Shown here one piece after another: positions 11,391-13,655 of a stretch of DNA of 13,655 bases. Position numbers and translations under genes: made by a program. This DNA is from an uncultured Oscillospiraceae bacterium. Its GTDB lineage: Bacteria > Bacillota > Clostridia > Oscillospirales > Ruminococcaceae. The notes under the pieces are model-generated. The model did not search any database. It was given only the letters and a program-made list of their open reading frames with translations, and had not been told where the DNA came from. The stretch is taken from the NCBI GenBank assembly GCA_910578755.1, contig CAJTSZ010000060.1:1-13655 (forward strand), in the 5' to 3' direction. The first letter of the stretch is position 1, and each line of letters begins with the position of its first letter.

Positions 11391-12554
11391 ATGAATAACG
11401 AATTCTTTGAGGCATTGAATTTGCTGGAAAAGGAAAAAGGAATTCCCGTACCGTACTTAATTGAAAAAATCAGCTCTGCTATTTCCATTGCGGTAAAAAG
11501 GGATATGGGCGGTACCGACAACAATATTGTGGAAATAGACCCAGTAAAACGCCGCTTTTATGTTGCCATACGCAAAAATGTAGTGGAAGAAATTGAGGAT
11601 CCAGAAACGGAAATTACCGAAAGGGACGCTGCTAAGTACAGCAAAAACGTCCATGTGGGCGACGTTGTGGAAATTCCTTTGGAAACAAAACAGTTTGGCC
11701 GCATTGCAGCCCAGTCCGCCAAGCATGTTATCCGCCAGGGTATTAACGAGGCGGAAAAGGAACAAACCTTAAAAAAATATCAGGACAGGAAATTTGAAAT
11801 TATTTCTGCACCTATTTTGCGTATCGACCCAATTAAAGGCAGCGCAACCCTGGAAATCGATAAAACAGAAGCCATTCTGCCAAAGGCGGAGCAGGTTCCC
11901 GGGGAGGAACTGGCAGAGGGCCAGCGCATTATGGTGTATGTGGTGGATGTGCTTACCGCCGGCAAAAACCCAAAGCTCATGATTTCCCGTACCCACCCAG
12001 GGATCATTAAACGCCTGTTTGAAATGCACACGCCGGAAATTAAGGACGGCACTGTGGAAATTAAAGCAATTTCCCGGGAGGCCGGCTCCCGCACCAAAAT
12101 TGCCGTGTGGAGCAAGGACGAGGACGTGGACGCCGTAGGCGCCTGCATTGGCCCCAAAGGTACCCGTGTTTCTGCCATTGTGGAGGAACTGGGCGGCGAA
12201 AAAATAGACGTAATCAAGTACAGCGAACAGCCGGAGGAGCTGATAGCCGAGGCCCTTTCCCCGGCAAAGGTGCTTTCCGTTACTGTGGACCCGGAAGGGG
12301 CAAAAAGCTGCAGCGTTGTTGTGCCGGATAACCAGCTTTCCCTGGCCATTGGCAACAAGGGGCAAAACGTGCGCCTGGCCGCCCGCCTAACAGGCTGGAA
12401 AATAGATATTGGCCCGGAAAGCGGCTTCTACGGTGAGGAACCGCCTAAAATGGCGGAAGCAGCCACAGAAAACGCAGAAACAGCGGAGGAAGAACCCGAA
12501 CTTCCAACAATGGAAACCGAAGGGCCGGAAATGCCGGAGGACCAGGGGGAATAA
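11391..12554 (+). CDS. nusA: Transcription termination/antitermination factor NusA
   Basis: A 387-aa RNA polymerase-binding elongation factor that modulates pausing and termination. Domains in order: N-terminal polymerase-binding domain (about 1-125, MNNEFFEALNLLEKEKGIP), S1 domain (about 133-200, with FEIISAPILRID and KAEQVPGEEL), KH1 (about 230-278, GACIGPKGTRV) and KH2 (about 300-350, AIGNKGQNVRLAARLTGWK). The tail after about residue 350 is acidic and low in complexity (Glu/Pro/Thr). It lacks the extra C-terminal repeats of the E. coli protein, as usual in Firmicutes. The ATG at 11391 follows GCAGGAGGCCAAAGGAAAA. The spacing from rimP (about 80 nt) holds an A/T-rich stretch but no clear promoter. 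Confidence 0.97.
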   Translation: MNNEFFEALNLLEKEKGIPVPYLIEKISSAISIAVKRDMGGTDNNIVEIDPVKRRFYVAIRKNVVEEIEDPETEITERDAAKYSKNVHVGDVVEIPLETKQFGRIAAQSAKHVIRQGINEAEKEQTLKKYQDRKFEIISAPILRIDPIKGSATLEIDKTEAILPKAEQVPGEELAEGQRIMVYVVDVLTAGKNPKLMISRTHPGIIKRLFEMHTPEIKDGTVEIKAISREAGSRTKIAVWSKDEDVDAVGACIGPKGTRVSAIVEELGGEKIDVIKYSEQPEELIAEALSPAKVLSVTVDPEGAKSCSVVVPDNQLSLAIGNKGQNVRLAARLTGWKIDIGPESGFYGEEPPKMAEAATENAETAEEEPELPTMETEGPEMPEDQGE

Positions 12555-12597
12555 CTTACCCTGCAAAAGGGGTTCCTATGGAAAGGAGCGAGGATAT

Positions 12598-12867
12598 ATG
12601 CCGGTTAAAAAAATACCTATGCGCATGTGTACAGGCTGCCGGGAACACAAGCCTAAAAAAGAACTGATCCGCGTTGTAAAATCCCCCCAGGGGGAAATCA
12701 GTATTGATTTCACAGGAAAAAAGTCCGGCCGGGGTGCGTACATCTGCAACAATGCCGCCTGCTTGGAAAAGGCCGTGAAAACAAGGCAGCTGGAACGCGC
12801 TTTCTCCAGCAGTATTCCTCAGGAAGTATACCAGCGTTTGGAGGAGGAATTGAAAAAAGGTGAATAA
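12598..12867 (+). CDS. rnpM: YlxR family RNA-binding protein (RnpM)
   Basis: An 89-aa protein of the YlxR (DUF448) family, between nusA and ylxQ as in Bacillus subtilis. The signature is clear: PMRMCTGCREHKPKKELIRV in the N-terminal half and GRGAYICNNAACLEKAV in the second half, a basic surface thought to bind RNA. In B. subtilis the protein (renamed RnpM) binds RNase P RNA and modulates its activity. The start is the ATG at 12598, with AAAGGAGCGAGG upstream; an in-frame opening back to 12409 overlaps nusA and is not needed. The gene begins 44 nt after nusA. Its last 8 bases overlap ylxQ, pointing to coupled translation. Confidence 0.93.
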   Translation: MPVKKIPMRMCTGCREHKPKKELIRVVKSPQGEISIDFTGKKSGRGAYICNNAACLEKAVKTRQLERAFSSSIPQEVYQRLEEELKKGE

Positions 12868-13177
12868 CATTCTTTCCCTTATTTCCCTGTGCAAACGGGC
12901 CGCAAAGCTTGTGCTGGGCTTTGACAGAGTAAAAGAAAGTATTTTTAATTACCAGGCCCAGGGCGTGTACCTGGCAAGGGATATTTCCGCTAAAACAAAA
13001 AAGGAAGTGGAATTCCTTTGCGCCCGGGACCAGGTACCGTTAACCTGCCTGCCCTGTACCATGGAAGAAATAAAAAGCGCCGTTGGCAAAGCAGCCGGCG
13101 TCCTTGCCATTACCGACGAGGGCCTGGCGCAAAAGCTGAACCAAAAAATAACCCAGCAGGAAAACGCTGGACAATAA
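12860..13177 (+). CDS. ylxQ: L7Ae-like ribosomal family protein YlxQ
   Basis: A 105-aa protein of the L7Ae/L30e/S12e/Gadd45 family, which binds kink-turns in RNA. Typical features are LISLCKRAAKLVLGFDRVKE at the start, VYLARDISAKTKKEVEFLC in the middle and AVGKAAGVLAITDEGLAQKL near the C terminus. The start is GTG at 12860, inside the end of rnpM (8-base overlap); the likely ribosome binding site is GAGGAGG (12841-12847), about 12 nt upstream. The position between rnpM and infB is the conserved one. The exact cellular role of YlxQ is unsettled. Confidence 0.92.
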   Translation: MNNILSLISLCKRAAKLVLGFDRVKESIFNYQAQGVYLARDISAKTKKEVEFLCARDQVPLTCLPCTMEEIKSAVGKAAGVLAITDEGLAQKLNQKITQQENAGQ

Positions 13178-13229
13178 TAAAATAGGCCAAAACAAGTAAA
13201 CCTCGTGTTTAAGGAGGAACGATGACTAT

Positions 13230-13655
13230 ATGATGAATGAAAAATATAGGGTGCATGAAGTAGCCAAGGACTTAAATATCCCCAGTAAGGATATTATGGA
13301 CCTGCTTAACAAAAATGCCGAAGGCGAAAGAAAACATATGACAGCCCTCACCCCCGAGGAGCTGGATTTAATCTTTGAAACCTATACCCAAAAAAACCAG
13401 GTGAAAAACTTCAGCGAATACTTTGCTTCCGGCAAAAAAGAAGAAAAAGCGCCGGAAAAACCTGCCCCAAAAGCAAAAGAGGCAAAACCATCCCCAAAAG
13501 GGGAAGCGAAGCCCCAGCAGCAAAAACAGGGCGAAAAACGGCCGGGCCAAAAAACTGCCCAGCCTATGAACCGCCAGCAAAGCCAGCGTTCCTTCCAGCA
13601 GCCTGCCCAGCAGCGGCCCCAGCCAGCCCAAAAGCCTGCCCAGCAGCGCCCGCAG
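13230..13655 (+). CDS. infB: Translation initiation factor IF-2, N-terminal part (runs off the window)
   Basis: The 142 codons seen cover the start of IF-2, which delivers initiator tRNA to the ribosome. The IF2 N-terminal fold is present (KYRVHEVAKDLNIPSKDIMD and LLNKNAEGERKHMTALTPEE, residues 4-45). It is followed by a long linker rich in Lys, Pro, Gln and Ala with tandem QQ/PAQ units from about residue 70 to the window edge. The GTPase domain lies beyond the window. Two adjacent ATG codons (13230 and 13233) can serve; AAGGAGGA (13211-13218) is upstream at a long spacing. A three-codon reading frame (ATG ACT ATA TGA, 13222-13233) sits between the two and overlaps the first ATG. Confidence 0.95.
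   Translation, partial: MMNEKYRVHEVAKDLNIPSKDIMDLLNKNAEGERKHMTALTPEELDLIFETYTQKNQVKNFSEYFASGKKEEKAPEKPAPKAKEAKPSPKGEAKPQQQKQGEKRPGQKTAQPMNRQQSQRSFQQPAQQRPQPAQKPAQQRPQ

Noticed and set aside
11769..12365. Two roughly 195-codon minus-strand frames within nusA
   Set aside because: Both are antisense shadows of nusA, whose domains are unmistakable on the plus strand.
13368..13631. 87-codon minus-strand frame rich in Phe, Leu and Gly
   Set aside because: It is the antisense image of the Lys/Gln/Pro-rich linker of IF-2.
13440..13655. Repeated QQ/PAQ units as a possible CRISPR or satellite repeat
   Set aside because: The repetition follows the codon pattern of the IF-2 linker, with irregular unit lengths and no spacers.

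Overview
The window looks like a chromosomal segment of a spore-forming Clostridia-type Firmicute. The basis is a SpoVT-type sporulation regulator, the Gram-positive gene order rimP-nusA-ylxR-ylxQ-infB, strong GGAGG ribosome binding sites, GTG and TTG starts, and several mobile-element relics. Genus and species cannot be read from it.

Positions 1-4373 are an accessory block. An outward-facing gene begins just beyond the left edge; only its ribosome binding site and probable promoter are visible. A CPBP-family membrane protease follows, then a TetR-family regulator, then a three-gene operon: an unrecognised 161-aa protein, a 63-aa membrane protein and a DUF1266 protein. Two nearly identical 34-bp A/T-rich sequences in inverted orientation lie at the tetR promoter and at the promoter of the three-gene operon. 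The simplest reading is that TetR represses both units.

Positions 4374-5378 hold a divergent pair: a flavodoxin-like FMN oxidoreductase on the minus strand and an HxlR-family regulator on the plus strand. Between them is a perfect 16-bp palindrome that contains an extended -10 element on each strand.

Positions 5379-9780 are a graveyard of broken genes. They include a PTS EIIC gene cut short, unrecognised small gene fragments, two partial copies of an AAA_14/DUF4143-type ATPase on the minus strand, an oligopeptide-binding lipoprotein gene cut at 218 codons and joined to the 3' end of a large serine recombinase, and then a remnant small ORF followed by the 5' end of a serine recombinase. Nonsense codons and frameshifts are visible in several. 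The region looks like a repeatedly invaded and deleted integration site, closed on the right by a strong terminator.

Positions 9781-13655 are core genome: spoVT with a possible sigma-G promoter, then the transcription/translation operon rimP-nusA-ylxR(rnpM)-ylxQ-infB, with infB running off the right edge. A conserved-looking hairpin sits in the rimP leader.

No tRNA, rRNA, CRISPR array or complete insertion sequence was found. The most interesting candidate system is the TetR-controlled DUF1266 operon with its paired operators.
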